A stretch of 64,000 nucleotides of DNA, taken from contig KB906767.1 of assembly GCA_000381625.1 (NCBI GenBank), positions 5,695,357 to 5,759,356 of the forward strand, given 5' to 3'. Positions 34,534-42,689 of this stretch are shown here, piece by piece (position 1 is the first letter of the stretch; each line of letters opens with the position of its first letter). The notes below the pieces were generated by a model, which saw only the letters and a program-made list of their open reading frames with translations, made no database searches and was not told the DNA's origin. The DNA is from Bryobacterales bacterium KBS 96 (GTDB taxonomy: Bacteria; Acidobacteriota; Terriglobia; Bryobacterales; Bryobacteraceae). A program made the position numbers and the translations under genes.

Positions 34534-35271
34534 ATGTTTGAACAAACATTCGTCGACGGACAAGCAAAGACCAAACGGCCGGCCACAATTCTGTTGTCAC
34601 TGTTCCTCCAGTGTCTGGCCATCGGCATCGCGATCTTGATTCCGCTCATTTACACTCAGCAACTGCAGACCGCGCAATTGAAGAGTATGCTGGTTGCCCC
34701 CCCACCGCCACCGCCACCGCCACCGCCGCCCCCACCGCAGCAGGTGAAAGTGGTGAAGCCGGTTGTGAAGCAATTTGTCGCAAATCAATTGATTGCGCCG
34801 AAGGTGGTGCCGAAAGAGGTCGCGAAGATTGAAGACACCGCTCCGCCTCCCGACACGGCGGGCGTCGTCGGCGGCGTCGGCGTTCCGGGCGGTTCGCTGG
34901 GCGGAGTAATCGGTGGCGTTGTCGGCGGCGTGCCGTCCGCCGCTCCTCCACCGCCTCCTCCGAAGAAGGCCGCTCCCACCGGGCCGGTGCGAGTCGGCGG
35001 CAAGGTGCAGGAAGCGAATCTCATCCACAAGGTGATGCCGGTCTACCCACCGCTTGCCAAGTCCGCGCGCGTGCAGGGAACTGTGGAATTTACTGCAATT
35101 ATTGGTAAAGATGGCAGCATTCGCGAATTGAAGCTGGTGCGTGGTCATCCGCTGCTGGTAAATGCGGCCAAGCAAGCTGTTGAGCAGTGGCGTTACAAGC
35201 CCACCATGCTCAATGGCGAGCCGGTGGACGTTATCACTGATATAGTGGTGAACTTCACTTTGAGTCAGTAG
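34534..35271 (+). CDS. tonB: TonB-family energy transducer
   Basis: A 245-residue protein starting at ATG 34534 (MFEQTFVDGQAKTK), with AAGGGG 7 bases before it. An N-terminal cytoplasmic tail precedes one TM helix (TILLSLFLQCLAIGIAILIPLIYT, about residues 23-47). A run of fourteen prolines and a Pro/Gly-rich spacer then span the periplasm, with a second Pro run near residue 160. The C-terminal TonB domain is HKVMPVYPPLAKSARVQGTV, then AVEQWRYKPTMLNGEPV. TonB couples the ExbBD motor to outer-membrane receptors. The proline run is coded by a (CCACCG)-like microsatellite at 34698-34739, which may vary in length. It heads the tonB-exbB-exbD-exbD-TPR block. Confidence 0.93.
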   Translation: MFEQTFVDGQAKTKRPATILLSLFLQCLAIGIAILIPLIYTQQLQTAQLKSMLVAPPPPPPPPPPPPPQQVKVVKPVVKQFVANQLIAPKVVPKEVAKIEDTAPPPDTAGVVGGVGVPGGSLGGVIGGVVGGVPSAAPPPPPPKKAAPTGPVRVGGKVQEANLIHKVMPVYPPLAKSARVQGTVEFTAIIGKDGSIRELKLVRGHPLLVNAAKQAVEQWRYKPTMLNGEPVDVITDIVVNFTLSQ

Positions 35272-35329
35272 TTAAGGACAGATCGTAAAGTTTAGAGGAA
35301 TTTAGATTCAACCTTTTTAGGAGATAAGC

Positions 35330-36061
35330 ATGCTGTTACAAGTTCAAGTATGGGCACTCTGGCTGCTGCAGGAATCCGAAGGGATCAGCTTCGATCCGCG
35401 CTCAGTCTGGGGCAACATGGGCACCCTGGCCAAAATCGTAGTCTTTGTGCTCTTTATTATGTCCGCGTGGTCGATTGGCGTTATGATCGATCGGCTCATC
35501 GCGTTTAGCGCCGCTCGTAAGCAATCGCGTCAGTTTGCGCCTGCTGTCGCCGGGGCGCTCCGTGAAGGCAAGCTCGACGAAGCCATCAAGATCGCCGACC
35601 GTTACAACAAGAGCCACTTGGCCAAGGTTGTTGTAGCGGGCTTGCAGGAATTTAAGGCGCACCAGCTCAGTAATGAAATTTCCGGTGAAGAGATCGAGGC
35701 CTCGCGTCGCGCTCTCGAACGTGCCCAGGCTATCGTTCACGCGGAGTTGAAACGCGGCGTCAGTAGCTTGGCGACCATCGGATCCACCGGGCCATTTGTC
35801 GGTCTGTTCGGAACCGTCGTTGGCATCATGAACGCCTTCCAGTCGATTTCAACTTCGAAGTCCACTGGTATCGGCGCCGTCGCCGGCGGTATTTCGGAAG
35901 CCTTGATCACCACCGCTGTCGGTTTGTTTGTGGCTATCCCGGCCGTCTGGATGTTCAACTACTTCACCAATCGCATCGAAGCGTTTGATGTTGAGATGGA
36001 CAATTCCAGCTCGGAACTGATCGACTATTTCCTGAAGCGCAGCCAGCGAGTAGCGAAGTAG
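35330..36061 (+). CDS. exbB: ExbB/TolQ-type proton channel (MotA/TolQ/ExbB family)
   Basis: A 243-residue inner-membrane protein, with three TM helices: TLAKIVVFVLFIMSAWSIGVMIDRL, TIGSTGPFVGLFGTVVGIMNAF and GGISEALITTAVGLFVAIPAVWMFNYF. The Thr and Gly residues of TM2/TM3 that line the proton path are kept. Its cytoplasmic loop is the typical long one (KQSRQFAPAVAGAL and onward). It pairs with the two ExbD proteins downstream. ExbB and TolQ cannot be told apart by sequence alone, but the tonB neighbour favours ExbB. Confidence 0.93.
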   Translation: MLLQVQVWALWLLQESEGISFDPRSVWGNMGTLAKIVVFVLFIMSAWSIGVMIDRLIAFSAARKQSRQFAPAVAGALREGKLDEAIKIADRYNKSHLAKVVVAGLQEFKAHQLSNEISGEEIEASRRALERAQAIVHAELKRGVSSLATIGSTGPFVGLFGTVVGIMNAFQSISTSKSTGIGAVAGGISEALITTAVGLFVAIPAVWMFNYFTNRIEAFDVEMDNSSSELIDYFLKRSQRVAK

Positions 36062-36099
36062 AGCCTTCAGGCAGGAACGCTTAGCTCAGGTTGAATCCT

Positions 36100-36129
36100 T
36101 GGCGGGGTGTGAAGACTCCCACCCCGCCA
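36100..36129 (+). repeat. 10-base perfect hairpin between exbB and exbD
   Basis: TGGCGGGGTG (36100-36109) pairs with CACCCCGCCA (36120-36129) around a 10-base loop. It lies inside the operon, 38 bases after the exbB stop and 41 bases before exbD, with no T-run. It may set mRNA stability or partial termination between exbB and exbD. Confidence 0.8.
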
Positions 36130-36169
36130 CTAACATACCGGGAGCCAAGTAATAAGGGAGAACCAGACA

Positions 36170-36616
36170 ATGGCCAAAATGAAAGCGCCCCCAGTCGTCT
36201 CGGAAATTAATGTCACGCCGATGGTCGATGTCATGCTCGTGCTGCTCATCATCTTCATGGTGATCACGCCAATGCTTTCGAAGGGCGTGAACGTGGATTT
36301 GGTGAAAGCGCATAACCCGGTCAAGATGCAGGAAGCCGATAAGGAAGACGCCATCATCGTTGCGATTACGCGCGATGGGAAAGTGTTTTTCAGCCCGGGA
36401 AACAGCTTGATTCAGATCGACCAGTTGCCGGAAAAGGTCAAGGATTTGCAATCGAGCCGCTCCGACAAAACGGTTTACATCAAAGCGGATGCGCGGTCCC
36501 GGTATGAAGTTTTCGAAAATGTGGTCGATTCGCTGAGAACCGCGGGAGTAGACCAATTGGGTCTGTGGACCGAGCAAATTCAGGATACGAATCGCCATAA
36601 TCCGCCGGCGCTGTAG
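36170..36616 (+). CDS. exbD: ExbD/TolR biopolymer transport protein (first copy)
   Basis: A 148-residue protein with the standard layout: a short cytoplasmic N-terminus, a TM helix with the proton-carrying Asp (VSEINVTPMVDVMLVLLIIFMVITPML, Asp near residue 21), then a periplasmic domain (VDLVKAHNPVK and onward to SRYEVFENVVDSLRTAGVDQLGLWTEQ). It partners ExbB. A second, different exbD follows after 56 bases, so the motor could be a hetero-oligomer. Confidence 0.94.
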   Translation: MAKMKAPPVVSEINVTPMVDVMLVLLIIFMVITPMLSKGVNVDLVKAHNPVKMQEADKEDAIIVAITRDGKVFFSPGNSLIQIDQLPEKVKDLQSSRSDKTVYIKADARSRYEVFENVVDSLRTAGVDQLGLWTEQIQDTNRHNPPAL

Positions 36617-36672
36617 TCAACCGGTCTCGCAGCCAAACAATTTTAGGGTAAAAGAAGAAGGAGTAAAGCATT

Positions 36673-37107
36673 ATGTCAATGGCAGTTGGCGGCAAGAACG
36701 CGGGCCCGCTTGTAGACATGAACGTCACGCCGCTTATCGACGTGCTGCTGGTGTTGCTCATCATCTTTATGGTGATCACGCCGTTGACGCCGCACGGTCT
36801 CAACGCACTGGCTCCGCAACCCCCGCCCCCGAATATGCCTCCGCCGCCTCCAAGCCAGGATCCGAACGTCGTCATTGAGATTAAGGCCGATCACAGCATG
36901 ACGATTAACACCGATCCTGTCGCCGCGAAAGATCTGCAGGGCCGCCTTGCCGATATCTTTAAATCGCGCGCTCAGAAGGTGGTGTTTGTGAAGGGGGACA
37001 AGGACCTCGAATACCGTTACGTCGCTCTGGCGATCGACGCCGCGAAAGGCGCCGACCCCGACATGAAGGTCGGAATCATGACTCCCAAAATCGAGGCAGG
37101 CCAGTAA
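36673..37107 (+). CDS. exbD: ExbD/TolR biopolymer transport protein (second copy, Pro-rich linker)
   Basis: A 144-residue ExbD paralogue. The TM helix carries the conserved Asp (MNVTPLIDVLLVLLIIFMVITPL). Just outside the membrane it has a proline-rich stretch (APQPPPPNMPPPPPSQDP, about residues 53-70) that the first copy lacks, then the periplasmic domain (VVIEIKADHSMTINTDPV and onward). The linker echoes the proline-rich spacer of TonB encoded three genes upstream and may change the reach or the TonB contact, which is inference. Confidence 0.93.
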   Translation: MSMAVGGKNAGPLVDMNVTPLIDVLLVLLIIFMVITPLTPHGLNALAPQPPPPNMPPPPPSQDPNVVIEIKADHSMTINTDPVAAKDLQGRLADIFKSRAQKVVFVKGDKDLEYRYVALAIDAAKGADPDMKVGIMTPKIEAGQ

Positions 37108-37119
37108 CAACCCACGTCA

Positions 37120-37162
37120 TCCACTTCAACCGCGCGGTGCTCCGCGCCTTGGGTGAAGTGGA
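37120..37162 (+). repeat. 43-base nested hairpin between exbD2 and the TPR gene
   Basis: An outer 9-base perfect stem (TCCACTTCA / TGAAGTGGA) surrounds an inner 6-base perfect stem (GCGCGG / CCGCGC, loop TGCT). It begins 12 bases after the second exbD stop. It is a second intercistronic hairpin in this operon, unrelated in sequence to the one at 36100-36129. Confidence 0.8.
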
Positions 37163-37215
37163 CGGCAGTGGACTGCAAGGAGAGACCAGCTACAACGTAG
37201 AGGGAAGGATCAGCG

Positions 37216-38040
37216 ATGCAGAAATCAAAATGGATGATTCTGGGGGCGGCGCTTATTCTGGCGCTGTCCAGTGTGGCATGCAACAAATTGAAATCCCGCG
37301 ACCAGATGAATCAGGGCGTCCAGGCGTACAAGAATACTCACTATCAGGACGCAATTAATCATTTCAAGCAATCGGTCGAGTTGGATCCGACGAACCAGAA
37401 CGCGCAGTTGTACCTGGCGACGTCTTATTTCACTCAGTGGATTCCAGGCGCCGATACGCCGGAGAATAACCGGATGTTGTCGGCGGCCAGGGCCGAATTC
37501 CAGAAGGTTCTCGACAAAGATCCGAAGAACGAGACCGCGTTGGCGTCCATGGCGTCCATGGCTTATAGTCAAGCGGCGTCTGGAACGCCCGAGGAGAAAG
37601 AAAAGGATCTGGACGAAGCGCGGAAGTGGAACATCCGGCGCATTGAGACGGATCCGAAGAATGCGGAAGCCTATTACAGCCTTGGCGTCATTGCCTGGGC
37701 GGAGGCGTTTCCGGCTATCGGCACGGTTCGCGCCAAACTCGGCATAAAGGCTGACGACGACAGCCCCATTAAAAACGAGAAAGAGCGGGAAGCTCTCAAA
37801 GAGAAATACGGCAAAATCGTCGACGATGGCATGAATTATCTGCAGAAGGCCATCGATCTGAATCCCCAATACGACGACGCCATGACCTACCTCAACCTGT
37901 TGCTTCGGAAACGGGCGGATCTCGCCGACACGCCGGAAGACGCCAAGGCCGACTTGGCGCAGGCGGAGAAATGGTACAACAAGTCGCTCGACATTAAGAA
38001 GATGAAGGCTGCTCAGCCGCAGAAACAGCAAACCAGCTAA
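37216..38040 (+). CDS. TPR-repeat lipoprotein at the end of the ton operon
   Basis: A 274-residue protein with a lipoprotein signal (MILGAALILALSSVAC, lipobox Cys at residue 22). At least three to four tetratricopeptide repeats follow (MNQGVQAYKNTHYQDAINHFKQ, LDPTNQNAQLYLATSYF, FQKVLDKDPKNETALASMA, and IDLNPQYDDAMTYLNLLL near residue 214). A charged, Lys/Glu-rich tail ends in QPQKQQ. It is probably anchored to a membrane facing the periplasm and may scaffold the ExbBD-TonB complex or outer-membrane assembly. A good terminator follows, so this gene closes the operon. Confidence 0.9.
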   Translation: MQKSKWMILGAALILALSSVACNKLKSRDQMNQGVQAYKNTHYQDAINHFKQSVELDPTNQNAQLYLATSYFTQWIPGADTPENNRMLSAARAEFQKVLDKDPKNETALASMASMAYSQAASGTPEEKEKDLDEARKWNIRRIETDPKNAEAYYSLGVIAWAEAFPAIGTVRAKLGIKADDDSPIKNEKEREALKEKYGKIVDDGMNYLQKAIDLNPQYDDAMTYLNLLLRKRADLADTPEDAKADLAQAEKWYNKSLDIKKMKAAQPQKQQTS

Positions 38041-38068
38041 ATCCCGGACTTTTCTTTTACAGCAAAGA

Positions 38069-38100
38069 GGCGGCGGACCGAAAGGACCGGCGCCTTTTTT
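38069..38100 (+). terminator. Intrinsic terminator of the ton operon
   Basis: GGCGGCGGACC and GGACCGGCGCC pair (two mismatches) around a GAAA tetraloop and are followed by TTTTTT. It starts 29 bases after the TPR gene stop. Confidence 0.8.
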
Positions 38101-38245
38101 GTATCCGCGTTTCCTCACGCGGGCAGCCTGGAAGCGGAGCCCTAGCGGAGATGGGGCGTGGCGTGCCTGGAGAAATAGCTGTAATCTGGTGCATAGCTAG
38201 AGGAGCGCGAACGTATAGAGAACGCCAACTCGCGGAGGCTCTAAA

Positions 38246-38938
38246 ATGATCGGAGTTATCACGATTGATCGCGAATACGCCAGCGGCGGCGCGGCCATTG
38301 CGGCCCGTCTGGCTGGTCAACGCCACTGGGAATTGTGGGATCAGGCGCTGACCTCTGAGATCGCGAAGCTCGCGAAGTGCGAACAATCCGTTGTCGAGAA
38401 ACGCGAGGAACGAAACGATTCGCTCTATTACCGTCTCATGAAGTCCTTCGTCCGCGGCAGTTTCGAAGGTAACATGAATACTCAGAAACTTGAGCTGCTG
38501 GATGCCGATGTAATGGTCCAGCTTACGAAGAAGATCGTGCGCCGGGTGGCGGCGGCCGGAAACTGTGTCATTGTAGGCCGCGGTTCCGCCTATTTCTTGC
38601 AGGATCTGCCCAATGCCTTCCACGTATTTGTGTACTCAACGCGAGAACAAAAGATGCGGCGGTTGCGGAAAGAAGGCAAGAGCGGCGCCGAGGCGGCGCA
38701 CTTGATCGACACTATCGACCACGAACGCGCCGCCTTCATCAAACGCTACTATGGCAAGTGCTGGCCGGACCGGTATCTATTCCATATGATGCTGAACGGA
38801 AGCGGCGGAGAGGATTCCGCGGTCGACACCATCAATGCTGCCGTGGCGACGTATGATGCACACCATCCTGGCGGCTCCATCACGACGCAGGCGGCCATAA
38901 GCCGGAAGGCGCCGGAGGTCGGAGCCACCTCGCTATAA
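38246..38938 (+). CDS. Cytidylate-kinase-like P-loop protein
   Basis: A 230-residue protein of the cytidylate-kinase-like family (AAA_26-type). It begins MIGVITIDREYASGGAAIAARLAGQ, where the phosphate loop has the form ASGG-x-x-IA rather than GxxGxGKS. A central block NCVIVGRGSAYFLQDLPNAFHVFVY is followed by the lid ERAAFIKRYYGKCWPD. It may phosphorylate a nucleotide or nucleotide-like compound; the substrate is not known. It stands alone after the ton operon and is convergent with mqnC. Confidence 0.85.
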   Translation: MIGVITIDREYASGGAAIAARLAGQRHWELWDQALTSEIAKLAKCEQSVVEKREERNDSLYYRLMKSFVRGSFEGNMNTQKLELLDADVMVQLTKKIVRRVAAAGNCVIVGRGSAYFLQDLPNAFHVFVYSTREQKMRRLRKEGKSGAEAAHLIDTIDHERAAFIKRYYGKCWPDRYLFHMMLNGSGGEDSAVDTINAAVATYDAHHPGGSITTQAAISRKAPEVGATSL

Positions 38939-38955
38939 GTCATGGCCCGCGATTT

Positions 38956-39987
38956 TCAATTCAAATAATAAGTTCTGTAGAGCGTATCGCGCTGCTTCGG
39001 CGTAAATCCGGCATCGCGGATCAGTTTACGGAGTTGTTCCTCGGAGGCGCGGTGATGTGTACCGGCCGCCGAGACCACGTTCTCTTCAATCATGATGCTG
39101 CCGACGTCGTTCCCGCCGAATCGCAATCCGAGCTGGCAGACCTTCAGGCCCGGCGTCACCCACGATGCCTGGACGTTCAGGACATTGTCGAGGTAGATGC
39201 GGGAAAGCGCGAGCATCTTGAGGTATTCCACCGCGGTTGCCTCTTCTTTGACAAACCGCCCGAGCGACGTGTACTCCCGCTGAAAGAACCATGGAATAAA
39301 CGCCGTGAACCCGCCGGTGTCTTCCTGAATTTGCCGGACAATTTCGAAATGATTGATCCGCTGCTCGATCGTCTCGCCGGTTCCGAACATCATCGTCGCT
39401 GTCGTGCGCAGGCCCAGCGAATGAGCCGTACGATGGACATCAATCCATTCCTGCACGGAGCATTTCAATCGGCTGATGCGATGGCGGACATCGGTGTCCA
39501 GAATCTCGGCGCCTCCGCCGGGTATTGAATCGAGGCCCGCATCGCGCAACCGGGCGATGGCGTCGCGCAGAGATAGGCCGCTGACCTCCGCAATGTTCAC
39601 GATTTCCGGAGCGGAGAAACAGTGGGTCCAGATGTTGAAGCGGCTCTTGATCGAACTCAGCAGATCTTCGTACCACTCGATCTTCAAGTCCGGATGCAGA
39701 CCGCCCTGCATCAGTATCCCGGTCCCGCCAAGGTCGATTGTCTCCTGGATCTTATCGAATATCGTTTCCTTGGGCAGGATGTAGCCTTCCGCATGTCCCA
39801 TAGGCCGGTAGAACGCGCAGAAGCTACAGTACTCGGTGCAGAAATTCGTGTAGTTGATATTCCGGTCAATGATGTAGCTGACAATACCTTCCGGATGCAG
39901 TTTCCGCCGGATCTGATCCGCCTCCATGCCGATGCCGACAAGGTCGTCGCTGCGGAACAGGTCGATCGCTTGCTGTCTCGTAATCAT
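38956..39987 (-). CDS. mqnC: Cyclic dehypoxanthinyl futalosine synthase (radical SAM)
   Basis: A 343-residue radical SAM enzyme of the futalosine menaquinone pathway. The 4Fe-4S motif CxxxCxxC is Cys50, Cys54, Cys57 (NFCTEYCSFCAFYRPMG). The family blocks ILMQGGLHPDLKIEWYEDLL, LDSIPGGGAEILDTDVR, TATMMFGTGETIEQRINH, and the C-terminal NDVGSIMIEENVVSAAG (also seen in MqnE and CofH) are present. It cyclises dehypoxanthinyl futalosine. mqnA is 30 bases upstream in the same direction. The distinction from MqnE rests on length and the IPGGGAE-type block plus gene context. Confidence 0.92.
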   Translation of the reverse strand: MITRQQAIDLFRSDDLVGIGMEADQIRRKLHPEGIVSYIIDRNINYTNFCTEYCSFCAFYRPMGHAEGYILPKETIFDKIQETIDLGGTGILMQGGLHPDLKIEWYEDLLSSIKSRFNIWTHCFSAPEIVNIAEVSGLSLRDAIARLRDAGLDSIPGGGAEILDTDVRHRISRLKCSVQEWIDVHRTAHSLGLRTTATMMFGTGETIEQRINHFEIVRQIQEDTGGFTAFIPWFFQREYTSLGRFVKEEATAVEYLKMLALSRIYLDNVLNVQASWVTPGLKVCQLGLRFGGNDVGSIMIEENVVSAAGTHHRASEEQLRKLIRDAGFTPKQRDTLYRTYYLN

Positions 39988-40017
39988 GGTTTGCCGTTAT
40001 CGTCCGACATATCGATT

Positions 40018-40815
40018 TTACTGCGAAGCTGCCTGCGCCAAGGCGATCTGCGGCAGCCCGGCGAGCTTTAAGAAGGCTTCCAGCCCCTTCATCTCCAAAT
40101 CGCCGATTTCAAAATGAATGTAATGCGTCAGGTATTCGTTCGCCAGTTCGCGCGTAACACCCCGGATAGGGAACTGCTGCTCCACGATGTTGTCGATGTG
40201 GGCATGGCCGAACCGGTATGAGCCTTCGAGAATTTGACCGATGCCGTCGCCGAGCGGCGCTTTTCCCGCCCATAAGGCGAACACCATTGGAAGGCCGGTG
40301 AGGGCCTGCCATTCGGCTCCCAGGTCGAGCGTGTTGTAAGGCAGAGCGGCGGGATCCAGACGGAGCGCCGGGTCGCCGATCAGAAGCGCCGCCTCGCACT
40401 CGGCGAGCATATTCTCAAGAACCGGGGGCCGCGCCCGAAACTCAGGTTGGGCGCCGTATAGCTCTCGAAGCACCACGCGCGCTAACTGGACCGAAGTCCG
40501 CGAACTCAGATCTGCCGCAAGCGTTCTGATGCTCCTGACTGGCACTCGAGAGACCAGCAAAATGCTACGCACCGCGCCATGGCAGGCGATGCCATAACCT
40601 GGAGCGATTTCGAGCCCCTGGCGCGCCACTTCCGCAACCGGCGCCAAGCCAATTTGCGCTTCGTCGCGTTCGATAACCTCGGCGCAAATCGCGGGTATTT
40701 CAAAAGTCAGTGCGGCCTGTTCTCGTTGTGGACCGTGCTGCATGCCCCATACGAGCGGCACGGTGTTGAGATAGTTGACTGCGCAGACGCGGAAGGGAGA
40801 ATTTGCGTACTTCAA
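40018..40815 (-). CDS. mqnA: Chorismate dehydratase
   Basis: A 265-residue enzyme that makes 3-enolpyruvylbenzoate from chorismate, the first step of the futalosine pathway. It has the periplasmic-binding-protein-like fold of MqnA: RVCAVNYLNTVPLVWGM at the start, then VIERDEAQIGLAPVAEVARQGLEI, YGIACHGAVRSILLVSR, RTSVQLARVVLRELYG, AALLIGDPAL and EWQALTGLPMVFALWAGK. No ATG fits; the start is a TTG at 40815. It is followed by mqnC. Confidence 0.93.
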   Translation of the reverse strand: MKYANSPFRVCAVNYLNTVPLVWGMQHGPQREQAALTFEIPAICAEVIERDEAQIGLAPVAEVARQGLEIAPGYGIACHGAVRSILLVSRVPVRSIRTLAADLSSRTSVQLARVVLRELYGAQPEFRARPPVLENMLAECEAALLIGDPALRLDPAALPYNTLDLGAEWQALTGLPMVFALWAGKAPLGDGIGQILEGSYRFGHAHIDNIVEQQFPIRGVTRELANEYLTHYIHFEIGDLEMKGLEAFLKLAGLPQIALAQAASQ

Positions 40816-40872
40816 ATTCTATTTTATCTGAACGCGTTCAATTGACCAGCAGATACACCTCTATTCCCAGGC

Positions 40873-41292
40873 TTATTCTCCGATGATTTTCACTAGCACG
40901 CGCTTGCGCCGTCGGCCGTCGAATTCGCCATAAAAGATCTGTTCCCATGGTCCGAAATCGAGATTGCCGGCAGTGATGGCGACTACCACTTCACGGCCCA
41001 TCACCTGGCGTTTCAAATGTGCGTCCGCATTATCTTCGCCGGTCTGGTTGTGCTCGTAGTGGGCCACCGGTTCGTGCGGGGCGAGTTGTTCGAGCCACCG
41101 CTCGTAATCCCGATGCAGACCCGATTCGTCATCGTTGATGAACACGGAAGCGGTGATGTGCATCGCGTTCACCAGTGCGAGCCCTTCCTGCACGCGGCTT
41201 TCGCGTACGCACGCCGCAACGTCTCGCGTAATGTTCACGAATCCTCGACGCGTGGGCAACTCGAACCACAGCTCTTTCCTGAAACTCTTCAT
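40873..41292 (-). CDS. yjbQ: YjbQ family protein (UPF0047)
   Basis: A 139-residue protein of the YjbQ/UPF0047 family, for which a secondary thiamine-phosphate synthase activity has been proposed. Typical blocks are [98 protein letters not shown]. The conserved His and Asn ([17 protein letters not shown]) are in place. It is divergent from the O-antigen ligase-like gene with a 58-base gap. Confidence 0.95.
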   Translation of the reverse strand: MKSFRKELWFELPTRRGFVNITRDVAACVRESRVQEGLALVNAMHITASVFINDDESGLHRDYERWLEQLAPHEPVAHYEHNQTGEDNADAHLKRQVMGREVVVAITAGNLDFGPWEQIFYGEFDGRRRKRVLVKIIGE

Positions 41293-41350
41293 ATCACTCC
41301 TGCCTTTCTGGCTGCCGGACTGTTATCCTTTTAGAAATTTCGCATCCTTG

Positions 41351-42628
41351 ATGGAACCATCGGCCGGGGAGCGGCCGGCGCGTGGATTGACGCTGCTCGA
41401 TCATGGCGCCGCCTGGGCATTGTTCGTACTGCTCACCGCCTTCACCTTTACTATTGGCGATTATTCGCTTATCAGCCTGCATATCGTTTCGGCGCTGGTT
41501 CTGGCGCTGGCAGCCTTCTATCTTATCTTTGGCCTCCGCCAGACTTTTCATTGGAGCGTTGCGTTTGTTTGTCCGCTGCTGATGGCGCTTTATGGCGTAG
41601 GCCAGACACTCTGGTCCGATCAGAAGATTGTTGCGAACGGCTGGGAAAAGACGCTGTATTGGTTTACAGCCGCCATGATCGCGATGCTCGCCACGCAACT
41701 GTTCCAAACTGCGCGCCTGGCGCAGCAGTTCCGAACGGCATTCGCTCTCCTTGGCAGCGGGATGGCGCTGCTCGATGTTTTGCAGCAGGCATCGCATACC
41801 GGCAAGTATTTCTGGCTGTTTCCGAGCGGATTTCCGGATGTCTACGGCACGTTCGCTTACTACAACAACTTTTCGCAATTTATCGAGCTGAGTCTGCCAA
41901 TCACTTTATGGCTGGGCTTGAATCACCGCGAACCTCGATACAACTGGTTGCTGTTGAGCGCACTTCAGATTGGCGCTGTGGTGGCGTGCGGTTCTCGCGC
42001 AGGCGCCGCAATCGTCGTTGCTGAGCTGTTTGCGCTTCTTTTCCTTACGTTTCTGCGCCGCCGCGGCGTCCTGTCGTTAAAGGTGATTGGCCTGACGCTG
42101 CTATTGAGTTTGGGATTCATTTACGTAGCCGGCTTTAAAACCGTGCTGCACAAACTAGAACGCCCCGATCAGCTTGCCACGCGGCGTCAGATCAATGAGG
42201 CGTCCCTGGCGATGATTAAAGCCCGGCCGCTGACCGGCTGGGGCTTGGGCGCGTACGTTCCCGTGTACAAGATGTTCGCTGTCTATGACGATGGAACCTG
42301 GGTGAACCAGGCACACAATGATTATCTGGAGTGGGCGGCGGAAGGCGGCATACCCTTCGCCTGCATCATGACCTTCCTGATTCTCTGGAGCGTACGGCCT
42401 TCGGTCCGTTCTGTTTGGGCAGTTGGACTCCTGGCATTCTGCTTACACGCCGTAGTCGATTACCCGTTCGCGCGAATGGGAACGTGCGGATGGTATTTTG
42501 CGCTAGTGGGCATGCTGGCATGGCGCCAAGCGGAGCAGAATGAAGCGAAGCGGCGCCGTCGGCGCTCGCGTCGTGAAGAAAGCGAATCGCCTGCGGCCAT
42601 AGGGCAAGCGGAACTCCATCAGCGCTAA
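41351..42628 (+). CDS. O-antigen ligase/polymerase-like membrane protein
   Basis: A 425-residue protein. The frame extends upstream to 41135, but the ATG at 41351 (MEPSAGERPARGLTLLDHG) is the natural start after the yjbQ gene. It has about ten TM helices, from WALFVLLTAFTFTIGDYSLI to AVGLLAFCLHAVVDYPFARM. A Wzy/WaaL signature lies near residue 315 (WVNQAHNDYLEWAAEGGIPF), preceded by TGWGLGAYVPVY. Such proteins join or polymerise surface polysaccharide on the periplasmic side. No sugar-synthesis genes lie beside it. The C-terminal tail is strongly basic (KRRRRRSRREES). Confidence 0.85.
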   Translation: MEPSAGERPARGLTLLDHGAAWALFVLLTAFTFTIGDYSLISLHIVSALVLALAAFYLIFGLRQTFHWSVAFVCPLLMALYGVGQTLWSDQKIVANGWEKTLYWFTAAMIAMLATQLFQTARLAQQFRTAFALLGSGMALLDVLQQASHTGKYFWLFPSGFPDVYGTFAYYNNFSQFIELSLPITLWLGLNHREPRYNWLLLSALQIGAVVACGSRAGAAIVVAELFALLFLTFLRRRGVLSLKVIGLTLLLSLGFIYVAGFKTVLHKLERPDQLATRRQINEASLAMIKARPLTGWGLGAYVPVYKMFAVYDDGTWVNQAHNDYLEWAAEGGIPFACIMTFLILWSVRPSVRSVWAVGLLAFCLHAVVDYPFARMGTCGWYFALVGMLAWRQAEQNEAKRRRRRSRREESESPAAIGQAELHQR

Positions 42629-42689
42629 CGCCCTCCGTTCGCGCAGTTTCCGGCTTCAAGGTCCGGATTTGTGATTCGCGAAAGACCGG

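Noticed and set aside
38105-38150. Possible fifth copy of the RAYT repeat (GCAGCCTGGAAGCGGAGCC)
   Set aside because: Only about 20 bases resemble copy A, and the outer arms and other hairpins are missing; it is kept out as uncertain.
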